Shown here: positions 1-10,394 of the stretch, piece by piece
Position numbering within the stretch: the first letter of the stretch is position 1
How the letters are laid out: each line of letters begins with the position of its first letter
NCBI GenBank assembly: GCA_949775045.1
Contig: OX459097.1
Span: 1,151,598-1,215,597 of the forward strand
From: Metridium senile
Lineage: Eukaryota; Cnidaria; Anthozoa; Actiniaria; Metridiidae
Reading direction: 5' to 3'
Length of the DNA stretch: 64,000 bases
Notes under the pieces: model-generated
Told to the model about the DNA's origin: nothing
Databases searched by the model: none
Seen by the model: the letters and a program-made list of their open reading frames with translations, nothing else
Translations under genes and position numbers: made by a program

Positions 1-322
1 CTTTATGACGTCACCAGTTCCGCCGGCTATTTTCTGGTTATATCTGTATATGTTATTCAATTATTTTATTTTCTGATAGTGAGTTTCCTCTTTAAGAGAA
101 TGTAAATTCTGTTTTTCATATCGTCACCACAGACATACACCATGTAGGGTCATCTAGGAGTCCTTGGCCTAACGGCTAGTTTAACTAGTTACAGTAGAAA
201 TCGTAATTTACACACCATAAATAGACAGTAATACCAACTGGAGTTGTCAGGAGGGAGGGGAGGGGAGTGGATGACTCTATTGTATGCAAATCACATTTTG
301 TGTGATATTAAAACTGCCAGTA
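1..322 (-). promoter_or_regulatory. Inverted, diverged relic of the nucleotidase promoter region
   Basis: Read on the minus strand, 244-322 and about 5-37 match the sequence just upstream of the nucleotidase first exons (for example 30,430-30,560). Shared elements are a TGACGTCA CRE-like site, a CTCC-rich run, the octamer ATTTGCAT and a block around CTGGCAGTTT. About 200 bp of unrelated sequence (41-243) separates the two matching parts. If this is a gene promoter, it points left out of the window, so an inverted paralogue could begin just beyond position 1. It could instead be a dispersed repeat that also sits in the nucleotidase promoters. Confidence 0.5.
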
Positions 323-593
323 TGACGTCACATATGAAATATTACCGCGGGCCTATGCATCAAAGCGAGACCAATGTTCAGTTTGCAACTCAAAATTCGT
401 TTTAATGCAAAAGCCTGGCTACATTTCAAGATGGTGCAAAAAAAAAACATTAGGGACTGGTCATTATTCATCGCCTGTGGTTTTATTAAAAACTAGACGC
501 TCTATGAGCGATTACTCGGGCTACTGAACAGAAGGGATTCTGAGGGATTGAAATTCATAACGTATCATACATAGATCATATACAATACATATA
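323..593. other. Unassigned intergenic sequence
   Basis: No gene or clear repeat was recognised. A short segment near 494 (TAGACGCTCTATGAGCG) recurs near 1,757, so it is probably part of a dispersed repeat. Confidence 0.4.
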
Positions 594-750
594 CAGTTGT
601 ACCTCTATTAAGCGGTCACCTCTATATATTAGGCGGTCACAATAAAAAGTCCCAAATCTATTCCTATACCTATTCTATACCTCTATTCTCCTCTATTAAG
701 CGGCCACTTTGGAAAGTCCCGAGGTTGACCGCTTAATAGAGGTACTACTG
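594..750. mobile_element. MITE with TA target duplication, pogo/mariner-like ends
   Basis: The ends are inverted copies: CAGTTGTACCTCTATTAAGC at the left and the complement of CAGTAGTACCTCTATTAAGC at the right. Both are flanked by TA. At 157 bp there is no room for a transposase, so it is non-autonomous. A CAGT start with TA duplication fits the Tc1/mariner/pogo group. Confidence 0.75.
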
Positions 751-752
751 TA

Positions 753-1368
753 TACATAGACAGCAAAGGTCAGTTAGTCATGAGCAAAACAAAACGCTCT
801 AATACAGGCATATTATACGTATAGAAACCTATCCCGAGACACAAATAGGAAAAAATGTTATTATATCCAATGAGATGACAGAGCCAGAGTTGTGTTTTAT
901 TTTAGGCATTTTACCCCGCTTGGTGTTTTGATGAATTGGTTGGTATTTTAAAACAGCATTAAAAATGTTTCATAAATTCACATATTTACACAAAGCTATC
1001 CTGAGGCACTAATAGGAAAATGTGAAGGACTAAATTGGTTTATAAATGTTAACAAAATGTTTAAAATGTGCACAAAAATAAACAAATAATCATTCATGAC
1101 TAATTTTAGGTTATTTCAATGAAAAATGCCCTTTTCACAAATTTCATCATGTTTTTATTGAGAAAATAAAGTCTCAGAAACAGTATTATCAAGAACCTTT
1201 TGAGAAACAAACGTCACGAAAATAAAGATGGACAGTTATTGAGGCATTTGTGTGTGTGTGTGGTTTTTTTTTTTTTCAGTTTTGGAGTCAAGAAACCATA
1301 CGGATCGTTTATATCCAGAACATTGCTCAAAAATGTCAAAAACGCCCAGGAGTGAAAGGGTTAATTAC
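753..1368. other. Unassigned AT-rich intergenic sequence
   Basis: No coding potential was recognised. It contains a short GT run followed by a T run near 1,250-1,277. Confidence 0.4.
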
Positions 1369-1497
1369 CTTGATAATTTGGGTTTGACTGAGAATTGGTG
1401 TTTGTAGATAGACCAGTAGAGCCAGATTGGTTTGGCTGATGATTGTTTGTATGTTGATCAGCAGAACCAGATGGATCAGGAAGAGGTTGGCTGCCAC
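1369..1497 (-). CDS. Candidate exon, Asn/Ser/Gln-rich, unknown protein
   Basis: On the minus strand a 129-bp open segment (43 codons, a multiple of three) is bounded by an acceptor-like CAG after a CAAA-rich tract (at 1,500-1,498) and a donor CAAG|GTAATT at 1,368. The residues are low-complexity (Gly, Ser, Asn, Gln, Thr, Pro). No flanking exon could be linked and no family is recognised. It may be chance. Confidence is low. Confidence 0.2.
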
Positions 1498-3223
1498 CTG
1501 TTTGTTTGTTTATGGATGTTTTCCAAATATCTGTAGTGTCTATTTTGATATAAAAACAATGCAAACCTTTATCAAACCTCTATTCATAATGCTGCACCGA
1601 GACCTGCTATTTCGAAACTTTGGTTGGAATTTTTTTTTTTTGGATCTGTCAATCAACTTTGGAGGCGGAGAGCTTACATAACTCATTGGTTAACTTGATG
1701 TAAGCTCAGCCTCCAAACTTGTTGACGGATCAGAAAATCAAATTCAAAATTGACAACTAGACGCTCTATGAGCGTGAAGTCGGGCTAGTCATAAAATCAA
1801 CACAGGAGGCTAAACAGTTCTAATTTTATGATAGAATCAGGGCTCCAAGGATTATGCGATTTTTTTCAGCAAATTATGCACTATTTTTTGGCAAATTATG
1901 CGCCAAAAATCGCAAATTATGCGCCGATTATAATGCGAATTTCGCAATATTGCACAATATTTTTTAGCAAAAACGTTTCGTGGAAATTACGATTTACGAA
2001 GTAAACCAGTAAATCAACACAGTAAGTAAGGCAAAAAAAAAACTTACTGACTGACCTGCCTCAATTTTAAGTCGTTTATTTTTCTTTTATAAAATCATTT
2101 GTATGTTTTTTTTCTTTGGTTTTACTTCAAAAAAAATTATCCATCATTGAAAACACAGCAAAGAAAGACTTTTGCCGCCAAAAAAATCGATATTTTCTTG
2201 ATCCTAAGCTGTGATTGGCAATCTTTCATCCAATTATGGCTCGTGTTATATGAAGAACTAGAGCATAGGCCCAAACAGCCACCAGCATGTAACGCCTTGT
2301 TGATTTTCGAAATCGTGATTGCATTTGCAAAGAAAATCGATGGATTTTTTCTGTGAAAATGTAAAATTTATGGCGAAAAAGATTACATGCATCTTCTGTG
2401 GTAAGAAAAAACATACTTTTAGGACTGTCAGGTATTTTACTGCATGGGCACCCAAACAGGTTTCCCATGCTAGGATAGCAATCTGAAAGAAGAATACATG
2501 GTGTTCATGTTCTTGTTGTAATATCATTCCAAATTAGATCACCAAATAAACTAAACATTGAGGAAGGAACCATGTTAAGACTCCATGTTGGGAAAATAAA
2601 TAACACATAAATGAATGAATAAATGAATAAAGTATGGAAAGAAGGAAGAAAGAAATGAATGAATAAAATAAGCAACAGTCCAAATTAGTCACCAAATTTG
2701 ACTACCGTGGTTTGTTGACTAAAAGGATTATGACGTCATCATTCCGGTGGTTCATTTTTCCCACCGTCACGTTCTGTTTTTGGGGTTTTGAAGATATTTC
2801 ACAAATATATTTGCGAGATTAACATATACCACGTTGAAGAACATTATTCAGAGTGCAGTTTCAGCTGATTACTGGAGTGATGAAGCAAAGTGATGGAAAA
2901 ATTAAAGGTGAGTAGATTTATTAACCACATTGGTACTTCAAAGCAACATTTCAAACCCCAGTTTCCTAAATACATTGTCTACGTTCTCTCTATATGATTT
3001 GTTTGGTTCTACGAAAAAAAATAGAGAGAGATTCAGAAGATATTCGTCTTCCATTGTGCGAAGTCTCAACTTGGGCCGTTTTGATTTTGTCTCTAGTATA
3101 CAATTTCCCTAAGTAATCAATACCCGTACTGCAGCTTACATGTTTATGTTTACGAGTTCGCTCTATCGGTCGCTAAAGACTGTGTTTTCTTTTGTAAATT
3201 GGCTTCTTTTGTAAATTGGCTTC
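1498..3223. other. Unassigned intergenic sequence with a degenerate repeat and a possible first exon
   Basis: No gene is certain. 1,845-1,975 holds repeated GCAAATTATGC-like words. At about 2,880-2,907 an ATG-containing stretch runs into a good donor (AAAG|GTGAGT), which could be a first exon, but no continuation was found. Confidence 0.3.
1845..1975. repeat. Degenerate self-similar repeat, GCAAATTATGC words
   Basis: The word GCAAATTATGC and variants (ATTATGCG, AATTATGCGCC) recur several times on an AT-rich background. The period is irregular. It resembles in style, not sequence, the clusters at 20,590-20,695 and 33,000-33,290. Confidence 0.55.
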
Positions 3224-3505
3224 GATTAACGGGTTAGCTCAGTTGGGAGAGCACGGCCTGTTAACCGGGAGGCCGGGGGTTCAAACCCGAGCCGGACCAT
3301 CACTCAGGGTCTTAAAATAATTGAGGAGAATGTTATAGCTTTGTATTTATTTTGGTTTATAATTGTTAGGCTTCGTGTCCTCTCGGATAAGGACGTTAAA
3401 TCGGAGGTCCCGTGTCGCCACTCACACACTAACCATTAATCGGGGGGACGTAAAAGAACGACTGAGGACGCAGGTCACGACCATCCACAGTGAAAGGCCT
3501 ACACT
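3224..3505 (+). mobile_element. tRNA-derived SINE
   Basis: The head is tRNA-like, with an A box (TAGCTCAGTTGGGAGAG, 3,235-3,251), an anticodon-loop GTT (3,260-3,262) and a B box (GGTTCAAACCC, 3,278-3,288). The 5' side does not pair with the 3' acceptor side, so it is not a functional tRNA. An unrelated body follows, which includes CTCGGATAAGGACGTTAAA, and runs to about 3,505. The 3' limit is approximate. Confidence 0.7.
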
Positions 3506-3943
3506 TACACTAATAAATACTAATTACTAACAGCTAAACTATAATGTGTAAAGCGCATTTGAATATATACACATATGTTTTGCCTTTAGGCTTGATTTTG
3601 TTCGGTGGTTTAAATTCGGAGATTTACCACAAGACTTTGTACTGAAGAGCTTGTTTAATTATGCGTTACAAGATACGATTTCTTACTCTTACATCAGTGT
3701 ATTGCTGAGTCAAAAAAAAACTTGTGGTGTCCCTCCTAAATGTACACGTGTGTTCTTATTATATATCACTAATGAATTCTCTTGGGGAATGTAATGAGAA
3801 TTAAGTATCGTTACCAAATATTATCAAAGTTCAATACACTCCCGCCTAGTGCGGAGATTAATTATTCATAGCTAAATTAATCGAGTAACTATGTAAATTG
3901 TTTTTCTACCGTTCATTGTCATTGTTTAGTTCTTGGTTTGTGG
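3506..3943. other. Unassigned flank of the BEL/Pao element
   Basis: No gene was seen. A 3' LTR for the adjacent BEL/Pao element would be expected here, but no matching copy was recognised on the other side. Confidence 0.35.
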
Positions 3944-5158
3944 CGATTAGACAAAGTTTTCCTATTGGACGGTCGTATTCTCCTGTTTAGGTTTTAATCC
4001 TGACCTTAAATTGCGCACCAATCCATCATCTCCGGGATAAGCTGCGACAACTATAGCCATTATCCATTGCGTTCAGCGATGCTTTGGATCAATTTGTAGA
4101 ACCAAATCTCCGATTTCAAGATTTTCTCTCACTCTGTACCACTTATTTCTGGGAAGTAAATTAGGAGCGAAATACTTCATCCAGCAATTCCAAAATTCAG
4201 AAATTCTACTCTGTGTACTTCTCATCAGGTTGCGTGGATTTAATTTATCTTCAGGAAGTGGTTGAGGTGGTTTGTTGTGTTGTCTAAGAAGAATGTCGTT
4301 GGCTGTGATCGCTGGACTTTCCCAAATTCCTTTTTTTCTTTTTTTTTCTAGGTGGACTGCTCTAGATGTCATGCAAGTAAAAATAACAATTTGGGCTTCC
4401 TTCAGGGTTCTTCTGTTGAGTCTAATTTGGATTGGACCAAACATATCGATTGCAGTGTGCGAGAAGACAGGATTGTTTGCACCGACTCGGAGAGATGGAA
4501 GTTGACCCATTAGTTGTGTTAGCGGTTTCTGTCTCAGCTTACGGCAGGTTACGCAGGTTCTGGTAAGTAGCTTGGCTTTGTTCCTGAGACCAATTATCCA
4601 GAATCGACGTCTGCTTTCGTGCATCAAACTTTTGTAGCCGCAGTGTCCTCTGATTTCGTGTAGATGCTTTAGCAACAGTGTGACTAAGGGATGGTTGCGA
4701 GGTAGCACGATTGGGTTACGTAAGTATGTGGACAGTATTCGAATGTTCTCGAGACGTCCATGTGAGCGTAGAATTCCTTGGTCGTTCTTTTTCACCATCA
4801 ATTTCTTGTCCAGTTTTCCTAATTCGAGATCAGTTTGGCACCACTTGAACAAGTTAACTTCGGATTCCTCGACAGTTCCTCGACAGTTATTGGACCTGTA
4901 TCTTGGCTTTTCCTTTTGTGTTGTGAATATGAATCTCAAGACATACTCTAAAGTTTTCCTAGTTTTCTGGAATGATGAACATGATTTGGTTAAATGTTCC
5001 AGAATAGGATTTTCAATCTTGTCATTTGAGGTAGCAGTGCATTCCACAGAATGTTGCGCGCAATCCTTAATTTCTTTTCCAGCGTCAACATCATTTTCTT
5101 TTGGATCAGGTACTTCAAATTTGGGCCAATCAGTTTGAAGAATGATATGGAGGTACAC
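3944..5158 (-). pseudogene. BEL/Pao integrase and C-terminal domain remnant
   Basis: The open part (5,158-4,073) carries an HHCC-like zinc-binding region (HEIRGHCGYKS followed by CVTCRKLR), then the start of a DDE core (AIDMFGPIQI; FTCMTSRAVHLE). It then jumps to a WNCWMKYFAPNL/GDLVLQID tail typical of the BEL/Pao C-terminal domain. Most of the core between the second and third acidic positions is missing. A TGA at about 4,074-4,076 interrupts the end, and recognisable coding (VVAAYPGDDGLVR) continues to about 3,944. The frame also shifts near 5,120-5,160 relative to the upstream RNase H region. Integration activity is not possible. Confidence 0.8.
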
Positions 5159-5159
5159 T

Positions 5160-5676
5160 CATCCACTCTGTAAGCTGATCTTCTGGGATTCCTCTCGTCA
5201 GGGCATCTGCTGGATTATACTGTGATTGGATGTACTTGAAAGCTTGTGTGTCGATGGTTTTTTGAATCTCTGCGACACGAACAGAGATAAAGGGCTTGAA
5301 TTTTCTTGGACTAGTTTCTTAGAAATATCACATAGGCTTTTTCTCCTGCGTCGCTGAATCCCTGGATCTCTGGGGGTCCTACTGCATTGTCTGGCTTTAG
5401 TTTCCTCTTGAATTCATGTGTTAGTAGTTGGTTCAATCCCTGTATGTTCTTCATCCACTTTGTTTGGATTTTTTCGGGTAGGATTTCATCCCATGCATAT
5501 CCCGCACACCAAAGTTCCTGTAAGTCAATTCTCAATTCAATAGTTACAGGTAAGACTAGGCCAATTGGGTCCCAAACCTGGGCTAAACATGCAAGACAGT
5601 TTCTCTTCGTTAGGTTTCTTAAACTTGCGGTGATTTCACTCTTCTTGAATCTAAATATGTCTTGTGCTTTATCCCA
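5160..5676 (-). pseudogene. BEL/Pao RNase H / A17-type region remnant
   Basis: The 5,311-5,535 frame contains ELWCAGYAWDE and, near its end, FSDAGEKAY, the conserved RNase H-like stretch after the reverse transcriptase in BEL/Pao Pol. Coding similarity extends on both sides, including QSQYNPADALTRG around 5,200, but frame breaks near 5,311 and 5,677 split it from its neighbours. It is one piece of a formerly continuous polyprotein. Confidence 0.7.
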
Positions 5677-6408
5677 TCAGTGACCTAGGAAGGTCGTGTG
5701 ATCTTCTTCTGTTTGGTCAACGTTATCATTGTTTGAGTGCCATGCCTTGATTTCAAATTTTCCTTTTTGAAGAATGGCGTCGATGTCATTTGTGATTTGT
5801 TTCACTTCAGGTTCGCTTCCTCTAGATCCTCCAACATCATCTACGTACATGTGAGTAAGGAGTTCTTTGGATGCTTCGGGAAGTTGGTCCTCTGCAGACT
5901 TAGCTAGAAAGTTGATTGCTCCTGTAGCAATGTCCGGTGCTGGCTTGTTCCCAAAATTGAGTCTCGTCCATTGGTAGATCTTTGGCGGTCCAGTTGCGTT
6001 TGCTCTCCACATGAATCGATGGAATGTTTGATCGTCTGGATGAATCTTGACTTGGTTGAACATTTTTCGGATATTCCCAGCGTATGCAATGTTATCCCAG
6101 CGCCACGCCAATAAGACTTCTGGAAGGCTGTTGATATAGTTAGGACCCTTCTCTAGATGGTCGTTGAGAGACTTGTCATTTGGGCCTTTCGCAGATGCAT
6201 CAAAGACTAGGCGAACTTGCGTAGTCCTCTCAGGAGTAAAAACAGCATGTAGGGGTAAATACCATTCTGGTACTTTATGATTCACTTTCTCCGGTGGTAT
6301 CTCTATGACGAATTCTTGTTCGAGCAACTTGTTAATCTCTTCTTGGATGACTTCAGAACAGTTCTTTCGTTTCAGAGTTCTTTCGAAGGAAATCATTCTG
6401 TCATACAT
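5677..6408 (-). pseudogene. BEL/Pao reverse transcriptase remnant
   Basis: The frame contains the expected reverse transcriptase motifs in order: VRLVFDASAKG, the A-like motif region NIRKMFNQVKIHPDD, LNFGNKPAPDIA, and the catalytic MYVDDVGGS (YVDD box), then an FLGH motif. These are specific to BEL/Pao. The N-terminal part of the same polyprotein lies at 7,353-7,108, so the frame was continuous before the LINE insertion. It has no intact start and no full-length frame. Confidence 0.85.
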
Positions 6409-6412
6409 ACAT

Positions 6413-7107
6413 AAACTTTACATACATAAAGTGTCTAGTCGTTCTAGCGCGTATAATAGCACTAATTGGGGACACAAATAAAATATCAATTACAATACTC
6501 AATATGAAGAAAATTAGCTAACTAAATAATATGTTAAAATATAAAATTTACAATTGATTATACTGAAATATCTATTTACAATATGATATAAAATATTTAT
6601 ATATGAACAATAAAAACTATCTTTAAAATATTACTAAAACGATTACTAAAATGTTTATGATTGGCAGAGGTAGCAGTCCCTACCACAGCCCTCTACAATA
6701 GCTGATATATCTTTCTTTCTAATCATAGTTTTGAAAGTTGTTAATGTTTTTATATTTCGTTCTTCTTTTGTTACTTTAGTCCATAATAATGGCCCTAAAA
6801 ATTTAATAGAATGCTTTCCATAAGCGACTGGGTTGTAACTAGGTAATTTAAAATCTGAGTTCCTTAAATTGTATCTTCTATCTTCATTGTGTACTTGAAA
6901 TAAATCTCTAATGTATCTTGGTGTTAGTCCATTTTTTACCTTGAACATTAAAATGAGTATGTCCTGTAACCTTCTGTCATAGAGTGTTGTTAAATTTGCT
7001 TTCTTTAATAGTGAACCATATGTATCTGAGTTATTATTATAGACTGCTCGTAACGCCCTTTCTTGTAATCTTTCTAACTTACGCCTGTCAGATGCTTTGG
7101 AAAAATG
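6413..7107 (-). mobile_element. 5'-truncated LINE tail inserted into the BEL/Pao pol
   Basis: The C-terminal end of a CR1/L2-like LINE ORF2 (RRKLERLQERALRAVYN to RYNLRNSDFKLP and YGKHSIKFLGPLLWT) fuses in frame to BEL/Pao sequence at about 7,107. It is followed by about 240 bp of AT-rich 3' UTR ending in a CATA-rich tail near 6,413. Removing it rejoins BEL/Pao residues QAA and YDRM, so it is a later insertion. The LINE part has lost the endonuclease and the reverse transcriptase core. Confidence 0.8.
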
Positions 7108-7353
7108 CGCAGCTTGATAATTGCTTTCTTTTGGTGGTCCGGTGTCCTTCCACGGCATACATACTTGGATTCTTCCATCAACCATCTCTGTCGATTCTGA
7201 TATGGCTTTGATGAATTTGTTTTCTTTCAAAGTTTCATCTTTACATGAGCAGAGGCTAGTTGGCTTTACTCCAAGCAAATCTTGTGTGAGTAGCGTGTTT
7301 ATATCTTCGGTTACACTTACAGTCCCAACATCGACTGAGTTGATTTCTGACAA
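7108..7353 (-). pseudogene. BEL/Pao Pol linker upstream of reverse transcriptase
   Basis: This segment codes for the region between protease and reverse transcriptase, with LLGVKPTSLCSC and RIQVCMPWKDTGPP, as in BEL/Pao Pol. It is cut at about 7,107 by the nested LINE tail and continues at 6,408. Confidence 0.7.
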
Positions 7354-7520
7354 CTGGTCATCTTGATTTGTAAGTTGTCCTAAGATGTACCATCCAAAGC
7401 AGTTCCTCTTTGCGATGGGTTCTCCATCGTTACCTTGGATAACATGTATATCAATGAAGGCGTCTGCAAAATCTGTTCCTATCCAGTCTACTGTCTACTG
7501 ATCCTCCAGCTAAGTAAAGT

Positions 7521-7835
7521 TTATTTGAAATTTCTTTCAAATGTACATGCATAGTTATTTACAGTGTTCTTAGATACGGTTTTTGCATGACTACATGGTT
7601 TATTTACTGTGTATACGGCCGAAATACATTTTTCAATACTTTCGTCTATTGTAGAGACAACTTTGATATTTACAAGTTCTGAAACTTCTGATTTTTTCTT
7701 TCCACCTGCCAAGTTCATTGTCAGATGTGTTTTTTGGCCATCTATGCCTAACTGATTACTTAATTGTTTTGAAATTAAGCTAGTATTTGATCCACTGTCT
7801 ATCATGGCAAGCGATTCAATGTAGTTTCCATCCAC
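7521..7835 (-). pseudogene. BEL/Pao aspartic protease remnant (DUF1758-like)
   Basis: A retropepsin signature AMIDSGSNTSLIS (catalytic D-S-G) lies near the start, followed by a glycine-rich flap-like segment. The frame ends at 7,521, short of the next conserved region, so it is separated from the downstream Pol by a stop or frameshift. Confidence 0.75.
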
Positions 7836-7910
7836 ATCTTTGATTTTGATCTTTTGGACTGGGCAGATTCCAGGAATCTTCGCATTTCCTTGAGCGCTGT
7901 GGTTATCAGC

Positions 7911-8531
7911 TTATCTTGTACCGGTGAAGGATGACGCTTCAGGGTTTAAGGTCGAGTTTCTTTGTGGAGGGCGATCGTTGTGTAGTGACGGGTGATGTTC
8001 CTTGTTGCACTTGTTGCACGATAATCCGTCTTTGCAGTTTGAAGTGTGATGTTTTTTTAAGCATTTGCGACACCGTCTGTGTTTCTTTACTACTTCCCAT
8101 CTTTGATTGACGGTGGAGTCGAGGTATTGTGAACAAGTGTGAAGAAAATGCTTTGCTTCGCATCCAATTGGGCATAATTCATCAGCAATTTCGCTGTCAA
8201 CAGTATGAGCTTGTAATTTTCTTGGCGGTTGGCGTTGGCAGTTTGCGTCGTTACTAGAAGATATTTCATCAGCAGTTTCGTTGTTTGCCGTATGGACCTG
8301 CACTTTCTTCGGCGGTTGACATTGACGGTCAGCGTCGGTACTAGAGGAACTTGTTTTCCCATGTGATCTCAGTGTTGCTTCTCTGTTCAGCCACTCTATC
8401 AAATTTGGAATATTCTCCTCACGGTCAGTTCGGTCATCTCTCTTCCAAATTCCACGTTGTCTTGACATTCTAGTTTTGATAAGAGTTGTGACATTACAAA
8501 GGGTGCTTCTGAAGATTTTATTACGGCGCAA
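7911..8531 (-). pseudogene. BEL/Pao Gag C-terminal part with zinc knuckles
   Basis: The C-terminal third carries cysteine/histidine motifs of nucleocapsid type (CRKCLKKHHTSNC and CNKCNKEHHPSLH), which bind nucleic acid in BEL/Pao Gag. Upstream is a region with two diverged copies of a Pro/Lys-rich repeat (QPPKKVQVHT and QPPRKLQAHT). It is split by a frame break from the N-terminal Gag at 8,623-8,904. Confidence 0.75.
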
Positions 8532-8622
8532 CCATTTTGTTCCATGTTGTTAGTGAAGCTAAGAATTCTGGCGGCAAAACGTGAAAAGGAATTTGCGTCG
8601 CTTTTGACGGGTTTAATGTTAG

Positions 8623-8904
8623 TTATTGGATCGTATATGACCTCAACAATTCAACCATTAATTTCCTTTTGTTTCCAAATTCAATATCCAAAATTTCCCA
8701 ACCCTGGGCAATAGTTTTACAATATTTTACTTTGGACCAAAATGAATACTTAGGAAGTGCTTTTCTAAATCTCTGGAGTCGGTCCTCCTCATCTTGGTCA
8801 TATTTATCTATGCAATGACAAAATTCCGTTTTCAAGGTCATATACGATTTTCTATCACCGTCCCAAGTTGGAACTGCCAATTTTTCTAAACCGTAGAAAG
8901 TCAA
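8623..8904 (-). pseudogene. BEL/Pao Gag N-terminal remnant
   Basis: It begins MTFYGLEKLAVPTWDG and includes QRFRKALPKYSFW and AQGWEILDIEFGNKRKL, the DUF1759-like conserved part of BEL/Pao Gag. It breaks off at 8,623. The sequence between this and the zinc-knuckle part is out of frame. Confidence 0.75.
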
Positions 8905-9599
8905 AGGTCACATTATGAATATCTTGGAGACCGCTGTCGAATATGTGGATCAAACGTATGTGCCGATTCCAGAAAAGTCAAAGCTTCTGTTTTGAAGACT
9001 GAATGTGATGACATCTGATCTAAACTGAATGTCTCCCTGATGTACACCCGCCGTTTCTATGTCAATGACAAATTAATGCCGAAAAATAGCAGAGAGATCA
9101 CGTAAGGCGAAAAAAAATGGCAAGAGTTTTACTTCATATAAAGTCCCTGTTGTATGGGGAAAGCAATGACTCTCATTGCCCTTGTGCTAAAAATAGAGGA
9201 AGGCCAAAGTACCATTAGATACTAGCTCGACAGACCCTGCCAGTGATTACAAATGTGTTGATTACAAATGTCTTAATTTTTACAACGCAATGAGATTTTA
9301 TAATTGCGTTCTAAAAACTTCTTCGTCACAAGTAAGAACTAGTAAGGGAGAAACATTTTCAAACTGATCCGATAACAAAATGACATCGGGTCTTTGCTGG
9401 ACATTGAGTTATACATTATACATTACACAATTATTAGTACAAATCAAACTACATGTTTAGTACATGCCAAGGGCATTGATATTTTTCTCTTCATTCTTTC
9501 TTACTCATTAAACTTCTCCTAAATGTATTCCTAATTATATTCTGCTATACTTTATGATTCGGACTTTTTCTACACATGTTTTCAGTTGTTTCAAGCGTT
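8905..9599. other. Unassigned flank upstream of the BEL/Pao Gag
   Basis: A 5' LTR would be expected here for the minus-strand element, but no counterpart was recognised near 3.5-3.9 kb. No other gene was seen. Confidence 0.35.
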
Positions 9600-9866
9600 T
9601 AATCATGAGCGATAGGAAACATGAAGTTCGTGAACGAAGACATAATTTGCTTTAAAACTAATATAGAACATATACTAAAGTATGAGTAAATGAACTATTT
9701 ACCTGTAGCTTGACTTTATTCCTTTTATCGTCCTCGAATTGTATTTTAAAAATGGCGCCTTCAATAATTTTATTTTTATACAGTCCTAGCCCTAGTCTCT
9801 CACGGACTTTAAGCATATTACGTCATACATTCGCCCGTCGAAACTAAATCTACACTGGGTAGGAAC
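9600..9866 (-). repeat. Left arm of a 3.6-kb inverted repeat, promoter-like
   Basis: This segment is about 80% identical, by eye, to the reverse complement of 12,940-13,205. Read leftward it shows GCGAATGTATGACGTAA, a block with AGTCCGTGAGAGACTAG, a TATAAAA box, a GCGCCATTTT-type motif and a splice-donor-like CAG|GTAAATAG. That is the layout of a promoter with a short non-coding first exon. The BEL/Pao Gag lies downstream in this direction. Confidence 0.7.
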
Positions 9867-10394
9867 CTCCATCAAGGTTGCCATGATACATCCAATCACA
9901 CAGCTCTTATAACAAAAGGCTATTGTTTAGGCTTTCGTACCATGCTTGTAAGACAAAAATTACGGGCTCTCTTTTCCCCGAATCGTCATAAATTGACAGC
10001 AAACTACTTTCTTGAGGGGGAGGGTTGTAATTTTTACAGGGGAGGACTAAAGTTTTTGAGTGATACTTCAGCTGCTGTTCCCGGCTCTGTTAACAACAAA
10101 TATGCTAAAAGAATAGGTAAGTGCTCTCAAAGAATGCTTAAATTCATTCGGGTGAAGCTAGTATAGGAAAATTATTTTTTTGCTGTTACAAAATGTGCAC
10201 AGAAATGTGTTGTAAAGGGAAATACGAGAAGGTGAATCATGATTAATGATGATATTTGTTTTTCTGGTTATGAACTATAGTCATCATCTAGCTACGAATG
10301 TACAGAATGCAAATTTAGTACAAACTAATCAAGAGTGAGACTCAGAGGCACTGATTGTTCATCCAGGCTTTGTTTAGTGTTTTCTGTTTACTTA
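9867..10394. other. Unassigned sequence between inverted arm and LINE
   Basis: No convincing gene. A 74-codon open frame at 9,942-10,166 has no recognised family and looks like chance. Confidence 0.35.

Larger units (their letters stand above)
3944..8904 (-). mobile_element. BEL/Pao retrotransposon, decayed, LTRs not recognised
   Basis: On the minus strand the order is gag (8,904-7,911), an aspartic protease (7,835-7,521), reverse transcriptase (7,353-5,677, split by an insertion), RNase H/A17-type region (5,676-5,160), then integrase and a C-terminal DUF5641-like tail (about 5,158-3,944). This is the BEL/Pao order. Frameshifts, an in-frame stop near 4,074, a shortened integrase core and a nested LINE tail (6,413-7,107) make it inactive. 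No LTR pair, primer-binding site or target duplication was found. Confidence 0.85.

Noticed and set aside
3224..3298. tRNA-Asn gene
   Set aside because: A and B boxes and a GTT loop are present, but the acceptor stem does not pair and a SINE body follows.
3506..9599. LTR pair for the BEL/Pao element
   Set aside because: No convincing direct repeat was found between the two flanks by eye; a self-alignment would settle it.
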